Assembly (NCBI GenBank): GCA_019188255.1
Contig: JAETXT010000006.1
Span: forward strand, 5,642,001-5,706,000
Direction: 5' to 3'
DNA from: Verticillium longisporum
Taxonomy: Eukaryota; Ascomycota; Sordariomycetes; Glomerellales; Plectosphaerellaceae
DNA length: 64,000 nucleotides
In this document: positions 34,754 to 45,463 of the stretch, one piece after another
Position numbering within the stretch: position 1 is the stretch's first letter
How the letters are laid out: every line of letters begins with the position of its first letter
Translations under genes and position numbers: made by a program
Notes under the pieces: generated by a model
What the model saw: only the letters and a program-made list of their open reading frames with translations
The model's database searches: none
What the model was told of the DNA's origin: nothing

Positions 34754-35497
34754 TCATGCCGTTTCCTTGTCGAGGTACTTTGCCACCTCGCCGAGCCACC
34801 ACACGTGCACCCGTATATCATCCGTCAGCTCCGGGTGGAAGCTCGTCGCAAAGATGTTTCCCTGGCGCACGGCCACGATGTCCCCCGCCTCGGCATCGCC
34901 CTCGCTCTCGCTCGGCCGGTCGATGCCAGCGCGCGTCTTGCGGCCCGGCAACCTCGCCATGGTCTCGACGGCAGCGGGGTCAAGCACGGCCTCGACGACG
35001 GGGGCGCGGATGAAGACGCCGCTAAACGGGCGCGCCGGCTGCTGCTGCTGCTGTTTCTCGTCGTCGCCACGCAGAAACGGCAGCTCGAGGTCGGCGACAA
35101 ACGACTCGATCTGGCGACCAAAGTGGTTGCGGTGGACGCGCACGGCGAGCCCGCCGATGAGGGCCTGGCCGCCCTTCTTGGCCGAGGCGGCGACGGCCTC
35201 GTCGGCGAGCAGGATGGCGCCGGCGCAGGTGCCCCAGACGGGGCGGCCTTTGGCGACGAAGGCGCGCAGCGGGTCGAGGAGGGCCGACTCGGCGGCGAGG
35301 TGGGCGATGGTCGTCGACTCGCCGCCGGGGATCAGCAGGGCGGCGCAGCGGGCGAGGTCGGCGGGCGTGCGGACGGGGGTGGGGGTGAAGGCTGGGGTTG
35401 AGGGGGAGGCGGCGGAGAGGGAGGCGGCGGCGCGGGTGAGGGCTGTTAGGTGTTCTTGGAAGCCGCCTTGCAGGCTGAGGACGCCGATTGTGGGCAT
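34754..35497 (-). CDS. SNO: Pyridoxal-5'-phosphate synthase glutaminase subunit (PdxT/Sno)
   Basis: This is a single-exon minus-strand gene of 247 residues. It is a class I glutamine amidotransferase: it splits glutamine and passes ammonia to the Snz/Pdx1 synthase subunit. Visible landmarks are MPTIGVLSLQGGFQEH at the start, LIPGGESTTIAHLA, the nucleophile Cys in WGTCAGAILLA, and the C-terminal His/Glu pair in ATSFHPELTDD. A Gln run (KQQQQQQP-like, near nt 35040-35060) interrupts the region before PARPFSGVFIRAP and is longer than in bacterial PdxT. The partner SNZ gene lies 1.1 kb away in divergent orientation, as in yeasts and many fungi, which suggests joint regulation. The start is at ATG 35497. 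Confidence 0.93.
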   Translation of the reverse strand: MPTIGVLSLQGGFQEHLTALTRAAASLSAASPSTPAFTPTPVRTPADLARCAALLIPGGESTTIAHLAAESALLDPLRAFVAKGRPVWGTCAGAILLADEAVAASAKKGGQALIGGLAVRVHRNHFGRQIESFVADLELPFLRGDDEKQQQQQPARPFSGVFIRAPVVEAVLDPAAVETMARLPGRKTRAGIDRPSESEGDAEAGDIVAVRQGNIFATSFHPELTDDIRVHVWWLGEVAKYLDKETA

Positions 35498-35560
35498 TTT
35501 GGGAGGGGCTGCGCGATGGGAGGGATGGGAGGGTCGCTGTGCGATGGGAAGAGGCGTGGT

Positions 35561-35659
35561 TGTCGATGCGAGATATCGAGCAGAGAGGCTGCTTGTCGGT
35601 GCGAGATGTTGAGCAGAGAGGCTGCTTGTCGGTGCGAGATGATGAGCAGAGAGGCTGTT
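35561..35659. repeat. 33-bp minisatellite, three copies, upstream of SNO
   Basis: Three 33-bp units starting TGTCGRTGCGAGAT, with two to four differences among them, followed by a partial fourth copy. They lie 64-162 bp upstream of the SNO start, so they are in its leader or core promoter. Confidence 0.85.
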
Positions 35660-36342
35660 TGTCGGGTGAGATGTGGTGGAGCAGGTAAAGGAGTGTGGTT
35701 GTCGAGGTTCAAGGAAGAAAGACCAAATGGAGATGGCGGCTCGTCATGACAGTCGGACCAGAAGGTGCATGCACATGCGAACAAAGTGAGTCAAGGGTCC
35801 CAAGTACCTCTACCTCGCCGGCACTTAGCCCAAGGCCCGCCGAGGGGTTCCGGGGTCGGGGCGCCTCGTTCGGGGCTGCTCGAACCAGTTTAGACCTGGC
35901 GTGCTGGCCAATGACACAGCGCCTCGCGACAGGTTCGAGGCAGCGCCGCGGTTGGCCAGAGCCGCGGCCGCGTCGTTTGCGCGGCGAGCTCGTGGGCGTG
36001 GCAGAGGTACGGGGTGCCTCACCCAAGCTTGGGCAGAGACCAAGTCCCGCCCATCCCGATGGCAGCCGCGCCTGTCCCCCGTCCGAGACCGGCCCAGGCC
36101 CTGACGACCCCGCCACGACCCCTCCATCGAAGTACCGGTACCTCGAGGCGCCCGCATCAGGCTGTCACGCCTCTAGTGGCACGCCCTTGTCCTGCGCCCT
36201 CCGCCTTGCGCCTTCCGTCTCCGAACTGGCGGCGAAAAAAAAGTTTTGAGCGTGGGCGGACCGCCGCTGTGTTGTGCCTGCCAACAGCCAGATCCCCGGC
36301 CTCTCGCCTCTTTCCGCATTCTTCTGTGGCCTTCTGGCGCGA

Positions 36343-36348
36343 TATAAA
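36343..36348 (+). promoter_or_regulatory. TATA box of SNZ
   Basis: TATAAA lies 281 bp upstream of the SNZ start codon and is followed by a C+T-rich leader, which fits a transcription start 30-60 bp downstream. Confidence 0.4.
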
Positions 36349-36628
36349 CGTGCTCCTCGCCCCGCCCCTTCCCAGTGCCCCTCCCTGTCGCTGCTTCCCT
36401 ACTTCACGACCCCGCATCGTCCCGATTCTCACCTGCCCCTGCCCGCCTCGTGAATCATCAGTCCCAGTCGTGCTTCGGCTCCTACCGAGACATCTCGCCT
36501 CTCCGTTTCTGGTCTACTTTTGACACACCTCCTTCTTCTTCTCCTCTTCACCGTCTCGAAGCCCAATTGACTGCTCGTCTTTGCTTTGCTCTCCCCTTTC
36601 AGCCCAGACAATACTCACACCTCCCATC

Positions 36629-37594
36629 ATGTCCGACGCTCAGAACGGCGCTGCCAACGGCACCTCGGCCACCACCAACGGCGCCACGCCCATCCCGAAC
36701 AATGCCTCAGCCTCCTTCGCCGTCAAGGCTGGCCTCGCCCAGATGCTCAAGGGCGGCGTCATCATGGACGTGACCGACGCCGCCCAGGCGCGCATCGCCG
36801 AGGAGGCCGGTGCCTGCGCCGTCATGGCCCTCGAGCGCGTCCCTGCCGACATTCGCAAGGACGGTGGTGTCGCCCGCATGTCCGACCCCGCCGTCATCCG
36901 CGAGATCCAGGCCGCCGTCACCATCCCCGTCATGGCCAAGGCTCGCATCGGCCACTTTGTCGAGTGCCAGATCCTCGAGGCCCTCGGCGTCGACTACATT
37001 GACGAGTCCGAGGTCCTGACCCCCGCCGACAAGGACGCCCACGTCGACAAGTCCCCCTACAAGGCCCCCTTTGTCTGCGGCTGCCGCAACCTCGGCGAGG
37101 CCCTGCGCCGTATCGCCGAGGGCGCCGCCATGATCCGCACCAAGGGTGAGGCCGGCACCGGCGACGTCGTGGAGGCCGTCACCCACGTCAAGACGGTCAA
37201 GCGCGACATTGCCCGCGCCCAGGCCCTGCTCGCCACCGAGGGCGAGACGGGCATCCGCGCCATGGCCCGCGAGATTGGCGCCGACCCCGTCCTGCTGCGC
37301 CAGGTCGCCGAGCTCGGCCGCCTGCCCGTCGTCAACTTTGCCGCCGGCGGCGTCGCCACCCCCGCCGACGCCGCCCTCATGATGCAGCTCGGCTGCGACG
37401 GCGTCTTTGTCGGTAGCGGCATCTTCAAGTCCGGCGACCCCGCCAAGCGCGCCCGCGCCATCGTCCGCGCCACCACCCACTACCAGGACGCTGCCGTGCT
37501 CGCCGAGTGCTCGACCGGCCTCGGCGAGGCCATGGTCGGCATCAACTGCGACACCATGAAGGACAGCGAGAGGCTCGCCACCCGCGGCTGGTAG
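36629..37594 (+). CDS. SNZ: Pyridoxal-5'-phosphate synthase subunit (Pdx1/Snz)
   Basis: Single exon, 321 residues. The enzyme joins ribose-5-phosphate, glyceraldehyde-3-phosphate and ammonia into pyridoxal-5'-phosphate. Conserved landmarks: [42 protein letters not shown], the catalytic Lys in [43 protein letters not shown], and [21 protein letters not shown]. The C-terminus ends LATRGW. The first 25 residues are an Asn/Thr/Ala-rich extension without organelle-signal character. An in-frame ATG at 36581 lies in leader-like sequence, so ATG 36629 is chosen. The frame is intact, which contrasts with the broken frames farther left. Confidence 0.96.
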   Translation: MSDAQNGAANGTSATTNGATPIPNNASASFAVKAGLAQMLKGGVIMDVTDAAQARIAEEAGACAVMALERVPADIRKDGGVARMSDPAVIREIQAAVTIPVMAKARIGHFVECQILEALGVDYIDESEVLTPADKDAHVDKSPYKAPFVCGCRNLGEALRRIAEGAAMIRTKGEAGTGDVVEAVTHVKTVKRDIARAQALLATEGETGIRAMAREIGADPVLLRQVAELGRLPVVNFAAGGVATPADAALMMQLGCDGVFVGSGIFKSGDPAKRARAIVRATTHYQDAAVLAECSTGLGEAMVGINCDTMKDSERLATRGW

Positions 37595-38620
37595 GCGCCT
37601 TGTGTTTGGTGCTTGGGAGGCAATGGGCAATACCATGAACATGTGCAACACCACGAACACGAAAGAAGAAAAGTATTCACACAAAGCATGCGTTTGGCGT
37701 ACGGATGGGAACGGTCACAGGTATTCAACAGATACGCGGCCTCGGAAATTGGTTATTGATTCACCATCACTGCTGTGCCTGATGTGGTGCTCTACGCCAT
37801 GGCGGCGTCGTTAATTGTGCTGTATACCAGGACGACGCCGTGCTGAAACATGATGGACGGTGTCGGAACAACCTTTCCACAACGAGCTGATAACAAGCAT
37901 GGGTTCAACAAAGGGATTCATGTTGCCGCCATAGTCCATCGAATCTCCACCCGCTGAGGCGATCATATAAGACAATCTTTCGCAGTGACTACATTCTCAA
38001 TCCTACCAAACCTCCGCAACCGTAGAGAAACGAGCTTACGAATAACTCTCGTCCTCAGTATGCCGCTCTTTCAAGAACCGACGCCCAAGTCATACTTGAT
38101 AAGAGGGTCACCTATCTCACCCCCGACGCCGACGATACTCAATGGTCAAAAGCTACAAGTCTGGGCGAATCATTCACACTGTTGGCGTGCGCCTCAGTTC
38201 TGGCAGCCGAAACAACTCGACAAACTCCGCTCGCCGCAACCAAAGTCCGCTGCTGCCCTTGAGCGTATTCTCGAGTCGGAGTAAAGCTGACATCCTTGAC
38301 ACGGGGTATCCTATGCTACCGAATCGGTCAGCGGGGGTCTTGGACGCATTTGCGCTTCAGCATGTTGCCGTTATCCGCCTTCGTCCTGGTCTATACGTAC
38401 CGCCTCGCGACTGAAGGCTCGCATAATTGGTGCAAAGCCTATAGATCGCGAAACCGAAACTCTAACGGGCTAGACGCGTAGTGCAATCTCCGCTACTAAC
38501 AGTGAGTGTCTGAGAGTCTTTTCTGGTGAGACGCTCACTAGGGTTCACATGTATAGCTGTAATATGAATCGCATCGTATACTTCCCATAAGCCATGTGCC
38601 GCTTGTACTAGATCGACAGG
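37595..38620. other. Intergenic 1.0 kb
   Basis: I see no convincing gene. Base composition shifts towards A+T relative to the SNZ side. Confidence 0.5.
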
Positions 38621-39521
38621 ATGGTGAACTTCAACCTCGACCAAGACATTCCCGATCTCTCAGGCAAGGTTCTTCTTGTCACCGGAGGCAACAATGGCCT
38701 CGGGAAGGAGACGGTGCTGCAACTCTGCAAGCATAATCCGGCCATGATCTTCCTAGCGGCCAGATTCGAGTCCAAGGCCCTCGACGCCATTGCGGACATT
38801 CAGAGGGCTGTCCCCGACGCGGCACCCATCACATTACGACCTCGCATCCTTCGACAGCATCAAGAAGGCAGTGGTCGGCTTTCACGCCCAGGCAGACCGT
38901 CTCGATCTCCTCATCAACAACGCCGGCATCTGTGCCCAACCGCCCAGCACAACCCAGGACGGCTACGAGATCCACTTCGGCACCAACCACCTCGGCCACG
39001 CCCTGCTCACCAAGCTCCTCCTGCCGGCGCTCCTCAAGACGGCCGCCGCCTCCTCAGCCGAGGCCTGGGCCCCCTTCCTCGACCCCGCCGACTTCGACAC
39101 GCTCAGGACCAACATGGCCTCCCGCTCGGGCTTCTCCCGCTACAGCCTCTCCAAGGTGGCTAACGTTCTGCACGCCCACGCCCTGGCCGTGCGTCACCCG
39201 GCGCTCCGCTCCGTGGCGCTGCACCCGGGCGTCGTCAACACGAACATCGCCAGCGGCGTCGCGGCCAGCTGGCCGGTTCTCGCGCCGCTTGTGCGCTTCG
39301 TGCGCCTTTTCGGGGATGTCCTGCAGACGCCGGTTGCGGCGGGCGTGGCGACGCAGCTGTGGGCTGATGTTAGCCCTGAGGCGGAGTCGATCGAGTTTTG
39401 TTTTCCGGTTGGTGTTGCTGTCGAGGCGTCGATGCATGCGCGCGATCGAAGGATGGAGGAGGCGCTGTGGGCGTGGACGGAGAGGGAGCTGGAGCGGTAT
39501 CTGGATGCTGCTGAGACGTAG
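38621..39521 (+). pseudogene. Short-chain dehydrogenase/reductase, probably decayed
   Basis: The protein starts well: MVNFNLDQDIPDLSGKVLLV, then the Rossmann motif TGGNNGLGKET. Near nt 38830-38840 the frame shifts (after PITL), and the family sequence resumes in another frame with DLASFDSIKKAV, NNAGICAQPPST and TNHLGHALLTKLLLP. The break is not in a homopolymer. Next, LLKTAAASSAEAWAPF lacks the roughly ten residues (strand beta-5, of the DVRVVNLSS type) expected before the SSEAW segment. The YxxxK pair is present in YSLSKVANVLHA, followed by VALHPGVVNT. The relatives are retinol-dehydrogenase-like fungal SDRs of unknown substrate. The two separate defects make a pseudogene more likely than a sequencing fault, though a chain of errors cannot be excluded. 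Confidence 0.65.
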
Positions 39522-41308
39522 AGGGGGGTTACCTTATGATAATGATTTAAGGGGTGTAGATGGTTTGTAGCGAATGAATATGATGATCTATCTATATGCT
39601 GTTATATGATGTGAATATCTTAGTCCACCAGTTCATGAGCCTGTTCAACGCCTCTTCGTGTCTTGCATTCTTCAAATGTCCTAGGGGAGTTAGCAGCGAA
39701 CGGCAGTAGCTGATCAAGGCTGTAGATGATATATTTAACGACAACTATTAATCTTCAGCACTTCTTCTATATAGGTAGTATAAGAGCGCTTGCCTTGGCG
39801 ATACCAATGGCGTTGTTCGTCTTGAGTTAGTACCTCTGTCTGCCCAGGACTGGTGCTCAAGGGGAAGACTCCTGGTCGTAGCTGCGAGCCCAGCGAAACC
39901 ATGGCCCTCTCGCCCTCCCCCTTGATCAAGGCTAAGGCCAGGTCGAGGGGAAAGTTAAATCAGAAGCAGTATGCCGCTATGAATGACACGTTCATACATC
40001 AATTGCATACCAAATAATGGAGAACCTTTCAAAGTCCATGCTAGAACGTAGGCATAAGCAGAGTAAAGCGTCTGATATTAGCACTGCTATCAAATTATGA
40101 CCCAGGATAGCAGAACATCCCAAGTTTGGTATTCCAAAGAGCATGTGCGGCCCTTTCATGTGCCTCCACAGTCAGTGCCTGTTAGAGGCCCCTGTGGAGC
40201 TGCGCAACAAGGGGGCTGGTCAGGGGGTGAAGACTACGAAAACGTGTATACGAGGGCTAAGGTCCAGAATTCAGATGCATTACAGCCCCGTACCTATTTC
40301 ATTGCTTGCGGACCACGTGCGGAAGACCTCTGCACTCTGACCAAACCACGCTCTGACAGTGCCTTGGGATTGTCGTTCCCAGGATCGCCCCCTGGGCCTC
40401 CCGTTTACAGTCCTCTGACAATAGCTCCTGGTCGTCCACGACCGAAGAGGGGGTTCTGAAAAACATTAATCAGCTTGTAGTAAAGACCAATCATAAGACA
40501 ACCCGCGACTGATACGGGTGCGCAACGGTGTCAACGTCAACTTGTTCATGGCGTTGAATGGAAAGCACAGACCCTACGCCAGCAGGGCAGACTCGAATGA
40601 CTTCAGTAGAAATATTCATTGTGGCACCGTCAAAAGATTCTTGCACTTGGGGATCACAGAGGCAGCCTCATAGCCTTGTCGTCGATGAATTGACTGACGA
40701 GTACCTGGGCAGTGGTGTTTAGATGTTATGTCGTTGCCGTGGTCAGAGAAACTTCAACACGATAATCGTTATGATTGTGCCGACCTCGGACAACTTGAGT
40801 AACATGGAAGATTCGTTTTACGATTGCGCTAGATTATGATGAACGTTGAAAGAGAAGCAGGACTACTCCAAACACGTTGAAGTTGCGTGTTGTGTTGGAT
40901 CTTTTATGTAGAGTGAGTCAGAGAGACTGAAAGCGTATTTTGAACACAGACGTAACCAAACTTCAGAGTCCGAAGCCCAGCATCGAACTCAGGCTTATAT
41001 ACTCACAGGTCTCAAACAGCACAAGTCTCAAATAGCTTACACTTGTGAAAGATTCCTGCTCAAAACGAATCTCTTGGAGCATCCGGCGTCAGCCCCACTT
41101 CGCTGTTCGTCGGCCACCGCGGTGGAGCATCAGCTCCGGATATGTCAGCAGTGTCAGCCGTAACCCGGCACGCGTTAAGAGGCACAGCATCATCAACTCA
41201 TCCTTGCATGTGAGCAGTTTCCATTCAAACACGCGCACTCCGACGCAGAGGCCGACGACACTGCACCACTGAGCCCACAGCGCCACACGCGTAGCCACTA
41301 TTTCGGGT
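39522..41308. other. AT-rich gene desert with degraded coding-like fragments
   Basis: About 1.8 kb with higher A+T than the rest of the window. Two short protein-like fragments occur: minus strand 39735-39929, open to about 39957 (segment GERAMVSLGSQLRPGVFPLS), and plus strand 40097-40459 (segment GLSFPGSPPGPPVYSP). Neither has a start, promoter or family that I recognise. They may be remnants of old mobile elements or genes. No terminal repeats are visible. Confidence 0.4.
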
Positions 41309-43574
41309 ATGGCGACCCCAGGGTCATCCGATGGGCCGCCGCCGCAACCCAATGAGCCCCCTCCTGTCATCCGGATCTCCTGCCGCAGGTGCAAGGGTCG
41401 GAAGCTGAAGTGCGACCGTGCCACGCCACGATGCTCGCGCTGTGTCAAGGCGGATGAGGATTGTGAATACCCGGGCTCAAGACGGACCAATGTTGGGAAG
41501 AGGACGCAGGTGCGTGAGTTGGAGGCCAAGCTGGGTAAGTTGGGACCGCTTGACTAGTATGGACCCAGGACAAGCCACTTAACCGACATGTCCACAGGCC
41601 AGCTCGAGAACAAGATCAAGATCATTAGTGCGGCCAATGAGCCTGAAACGGACGATTTTCCCGACATTGCTAAAACCAACTTTGACCCCTTTCTGCCGAC
41701 TGGGACAGCATTCGGCAGCCTGCCCATCCATACGCATCCTGCAGTGCAGCCCACTCCGCCATACGATGACCACACATCCCAGACCGAAATCTCAAGGCTC
41801 GGTCTATTTGAGCAGCTACCTGCTATCGAACTGATAGAGGAACTGTGAGTTAGTGCACTGGAAGGTGTACGGCTGAGCTGACTTTTGCAGAACGGCCATC
41901 TTCTTTGCTGAGCTCCACCATGCGGCCCCTATGCTTCATCAGGAGCGCTACATAGCGTCTCTCTACCTGCCAGCCCATATGCGCCCTCCAATGTGTCTCC
42001 AGTACATTGTCATGGCCTCTGCAGCCACAGTAAACCGTGTACATCAGCAGCTGGCAATGCCTTTCTATCAGCGCGCACGGGCTTATGCCGAATCTGATGA
42101 GATGAAGGTAAGCAAACTCGCTACATTCCTGGCAATCTCTGACGGTTGTTGGCTAGGGGAAAGGCGAGTACTTTTTGACCTTACGCCATGCCCAGTTTTG
42201 GATTCTGTGTTCAAACTTTGAGGCCCGACAGATGTGGTACTCGCGTGCATCAACAAGTCTTGGCCGTAGCGTCCGCATCGCTCAGATGCTTAACTTGCAC
42301 CAGCTCGATCGAAAAGCTTTGCAAGCTCGATCCATACTCGCCCCCGCGCGAGACTGGACCGAGACGGAGGAGCGGCGACGTACGTGGTGGGTTGTGTTCT
42401 GCATCGACAGGTTTGTGTGCGGTGCCACGGGCTGGCCTGCTTTGGTGAATGACCGCGACGTGAGGACCTTCAACCCGACGATGGAGCAACGCTAAAGAAA
42501 CCGCAGATTCACGTTCTGCTTCCAGCTTCTGAGGAGGCATTCAAGAGCGGTGTCGAGGAGAAGACCCGCACCTTGAAGAGCGTCCTGCAAGAGACAGGCG
42601 AGAGATATTCCTCCTTTGCCGGCCGGATCCTCGCCGCCCACCTCTTCCATGAAACGATGGAGCACACAGAGCAGCCAGCTGCAGAAGGCAACCCCGAAGA
42701 TGTGAAAAACGGCCTGTACTGGAAACAGCATAGAGACATAGACAACAGCCTAGCCACATTGCTCATGGCGCTCCCCGAAACGCTACGCCTTCCACGTAAC
42801 ATCCGCTCCGCAAACGCCGTCTTCGTCAACGTCATGACCCAAGCGGCCATCATCTCCCTCCACCGAGCGGCGCAGTGGACCATGCGGCCGCTGCGGGACA
42901 TTCTGCCAGAGCACACAGTCCGCCAGAGCCAGAACAGACTCCTGCCAGCAGCGGAGGAAATCTTGCACGTCTTCCGCATGGTGCCCGACATTGAAGCCAC
43001 CATGCAAAACGCCATGTTGACCTTTGCGGCATACATGGCAGCTCTCGTCTTTCTCGAAGATTTCGCAGCAGAGCACAGTCAGCAGAGCGAGAGCAGCATG
43101 GACTTTCTCGTGGGCATGCTCGTCACAGTGGGTCGGAACAATGCCATGGTTGCCTCGTTGGCGAATCAGCTGGCGATCGATATGCATCATCTGGGGATCA
43201 AATCTGCTGTCGCGACCAAGGTAGGAATGAGCTCTCTTTTCTTTCATCAGCGGTCCTGTGTGTTTCATTTTCCAACTTTGACCGATCACTAGGCTTTTGA
43301 GTTTTTGGCCCCCAAACTGGCTGAAAAGATGGCCGACTCCCCGGGGGTCATCTTTTGCTTGCTGCACGGCCCTCCACGAGCTGATGATACTACGCTTGCT
43401 GGTATCACGCCGCAATCGAGCACAACGCAGACGATTTCATCCGAGAAGTCTGGGCTCGAGGGACTCGCGGGAACGAGTCAAATTCACGATGAGGACGAGA
43501 TGAGGTGGGCGAACACTATAGCTGAATCGCCACCTCTGGGGTTGAGGTATCCGTACGAGGCTATGACTTGGTGA
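41309..43574 (+). CDS. Zn2Cys6 transcription factor with fungal-specific regulatory domain
   Basis: Six exons (41309-41534, 41598-41844, 41891-42107, 42157-42459, 42507-43220, 43293-43574) give an intact 662-residue protein; introns are 46 to 72 bp with consensus ends. Residues 25-52 hold the binuclear zinc cluster: C25, C28, C35, C42, C45 and C52 with CxxCx6Cx6CxxCx6C spacing. A short linker and coiled-coil-like segment (VRELEAKLGQLENKIK) follow, which is where these factors dimerise. The middle homology region is recognisable in RSVRIAQMLNLHQLD and RRRTWWVVFCIDRFVCGATG. The fourth intron is supported by the join DRD-IHVLLPASEEAF, which is family-like. The target genes are unknown; the neighbouring dehydrogenase is a possible but now broken partner. 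Confidence 0.88.
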
Positions 43575-45463
43575 GAACAGGGAAGCTGGGGGGGAGAAAT
43601 GAATTGGCAGCGGTAGACTTGGACTTCCTTGCTCCACAGCCATTTCTCTTGTCAAGTCGCCAATTAAAACCTGGCGCAGAGCTCTTATCTTGGAGGTGTC
43701 AGGCGGGGAAGGCCTGGGGGAGGCGGCACAGTCGTGCTATCACTTGGTGAGCTACATCTGCAGTGAATAAACCTTATATGTACCAGTTTGCGTACGGATC
43801 GCCGACCTGAAACATGAATAGATCATCGACTGCGTCTGTCGTACGCCTCCTTTCATTCAATGTACAAGTCTGTAAAAGCCAATTACCAGTTGTATCATAT
43901 GTAGTTTGATGCACGAGATTCTGAGCAAAACTTTATCAATATAAATTCGCACACTTGTTACATACTTCCAGCGCCATATGAGCCGGGGTGTTGATAGCGA
44001 TACCTCAGTGCGAGACTGGCATGATCGAGGTGTTGGTATCAATGCCTGGTTGGTTGGTAACATGCTGGCGCCCCCCCTTGTCTACGTGGGTCTGTCATCC
44101 GAGCAAGTTCAGGTTTGGCGGCCGGTAAGAACCAGGATCAGATACGTCTTCTCAGACAAACAGAATTCAATAGGCCCAGGCGCTACAAAAAGCCACTGTG
44201 CGAGTCCACAAGAGTTCACGGCTCGAGTGGGGCCCATCCAACATGTTCGCCTATCCCCTTTTGCCATGTATTTGGAGGACAGATACCCAACTGCAGCAAG
44301 GCTTGAATAGCATGAGCATTCTACGTGGTATCTGGGAAGAGCAAGACTACCTGATAAATACGCAGCAAGCACCGAGTGGCAGGGAAGATGCTCCTCAGGG
44401 GCCCAACAGGCGATGCCGTAGGAATTGTAAGGCCACTGGATGTGATAGATGACGCGACGGTAAGGACGAATCACAATACGGCATCACACCGTGCGCGCTC
44501 TGTTAGATTAGCTCTCTATTATTCCTCCGCTTTGCTTTGCACCTCGCCCCAATGGTCTTTCCGCTGAAACCGAAGAAGCGTTATGGTCATCAGATACTGC
44601 GCTATCGATCTGTCTTTCCACATACTTGTTTCTACCCCCATCCGCCTCTTCTTTTCCTTCGTCCACTTTTCTACTTCTGAAGCCATCCCAGCGCGATTCA
44701 TGGGATCGCCAAATCCGTCTCTCTTCCATCTCTGCTTCTTTCCGAACCTAGCAGCGTGCATTTGCCTCTGCGCAGGCGACAGCTGATGAAGCAGTCTTCT
44801 GCTTCCCTTCAGCGCCGAGTCAACCCACTCCTGCATAATTACGACCACCACAACTCCATCCGTGCCGTGTTTCTTCCTGCAGCCCTTCGTTTATGCAGCG
44901 CCTCCCCACTTTCGACTCTCCGACCTCTGCCGACCCAGTATCGGCCATTCTTCTCTTAATTCAGATCGCTTGGTGAGTTCTTGGTCTCTCTTTCTTTGCT
45001 CCCAAACTGCGAATTCTCTGTCTACACCGACACCAATTTCGACAAATACCTTTTGCTGTCATGGCTATATGCCGTCATGGCTATTTGCTGTCATGGCTAT
45101 CTGTCGCCTTACGGCGCCAGGTCTAGGGGACCACATCCCAAGTCCTGTACTTAGATTTCAGATTTGCCCTCCTCCTGCCTCTGTTATGCCAAAAGCACTC
45201 CCACCAATGCACCTTCCCAGTCTTCACGCGCCTTGCTTTTGTACCTTCCCTCACACCAACCCGCGGCACCATCCCTGTCCTGCTAGATCACCCTGCTCTC
45301 ATGCACCTACCAACGCAGTCATGCGCTTTCGAGTATTCTCAGTCTCCGAGTCGAGCGCGGCATATGGCGATGGAGCCATCAAGATTGACTACGTCCCTCA
45401 TCAGCATACTCACAATCAACGCAGCTTGACGCGCTTTATCTGGCGAACCCACTTCACGCCAAC
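43575..45463. other. Intergenic 1.9 kb, leader of the 1386-residue gene
   Basis: No convincing gene. A+T-rich sequence at 43,750-44,100 is followed by a pyrimidine-rich section from about 44,520 to the start codon. That section is probably promoter plus long leader and contains a 16-bp tandem array. Confidence 0.5.
45053..45100 (+). repeat. 16-bp tandem array, three copies
   Basis: The unit TTGCTGTCATGGCTAT occurs three times with two to three changes in the middle copy. It lies about 360-410 bp upstream of ATG 45464, in the probable leader. Confidence 0.8.

Larger units (their letters stand above)
35498..36628. promoter_or_regulatory. Shared divergent promoter region of SNO and SNZ
   Basis: About 1.1 kb between the two start codons. 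It holds a 33-bp minisatellite near the SNO side, a GTACCGGTACC palindrome at 36131-36144, a TATA box at 36343-36348 and a long C+T-rich leader before SNZ. A bidirectional promoter is inferred from the arrangement and known co-regulation of these genes in yeast. Confidence 0.6.

Noticed and set aside
35446..35784. Minus-strand frame with an 11-residue repeat across the SNO start
   Set aside because: The repeat is the 33-bp minisatellite read as protein; the frame overlaps the start of SNO in a different frame and has no other protein-like features.
36707..37684. 325-codon minus-strand frame opposite SNZ
   Set aside because: The translation is a repetitive Gly/Asp/Val/Ala chain, as expected antisense to GC-rich codons; SNZ itself is unmistakable.
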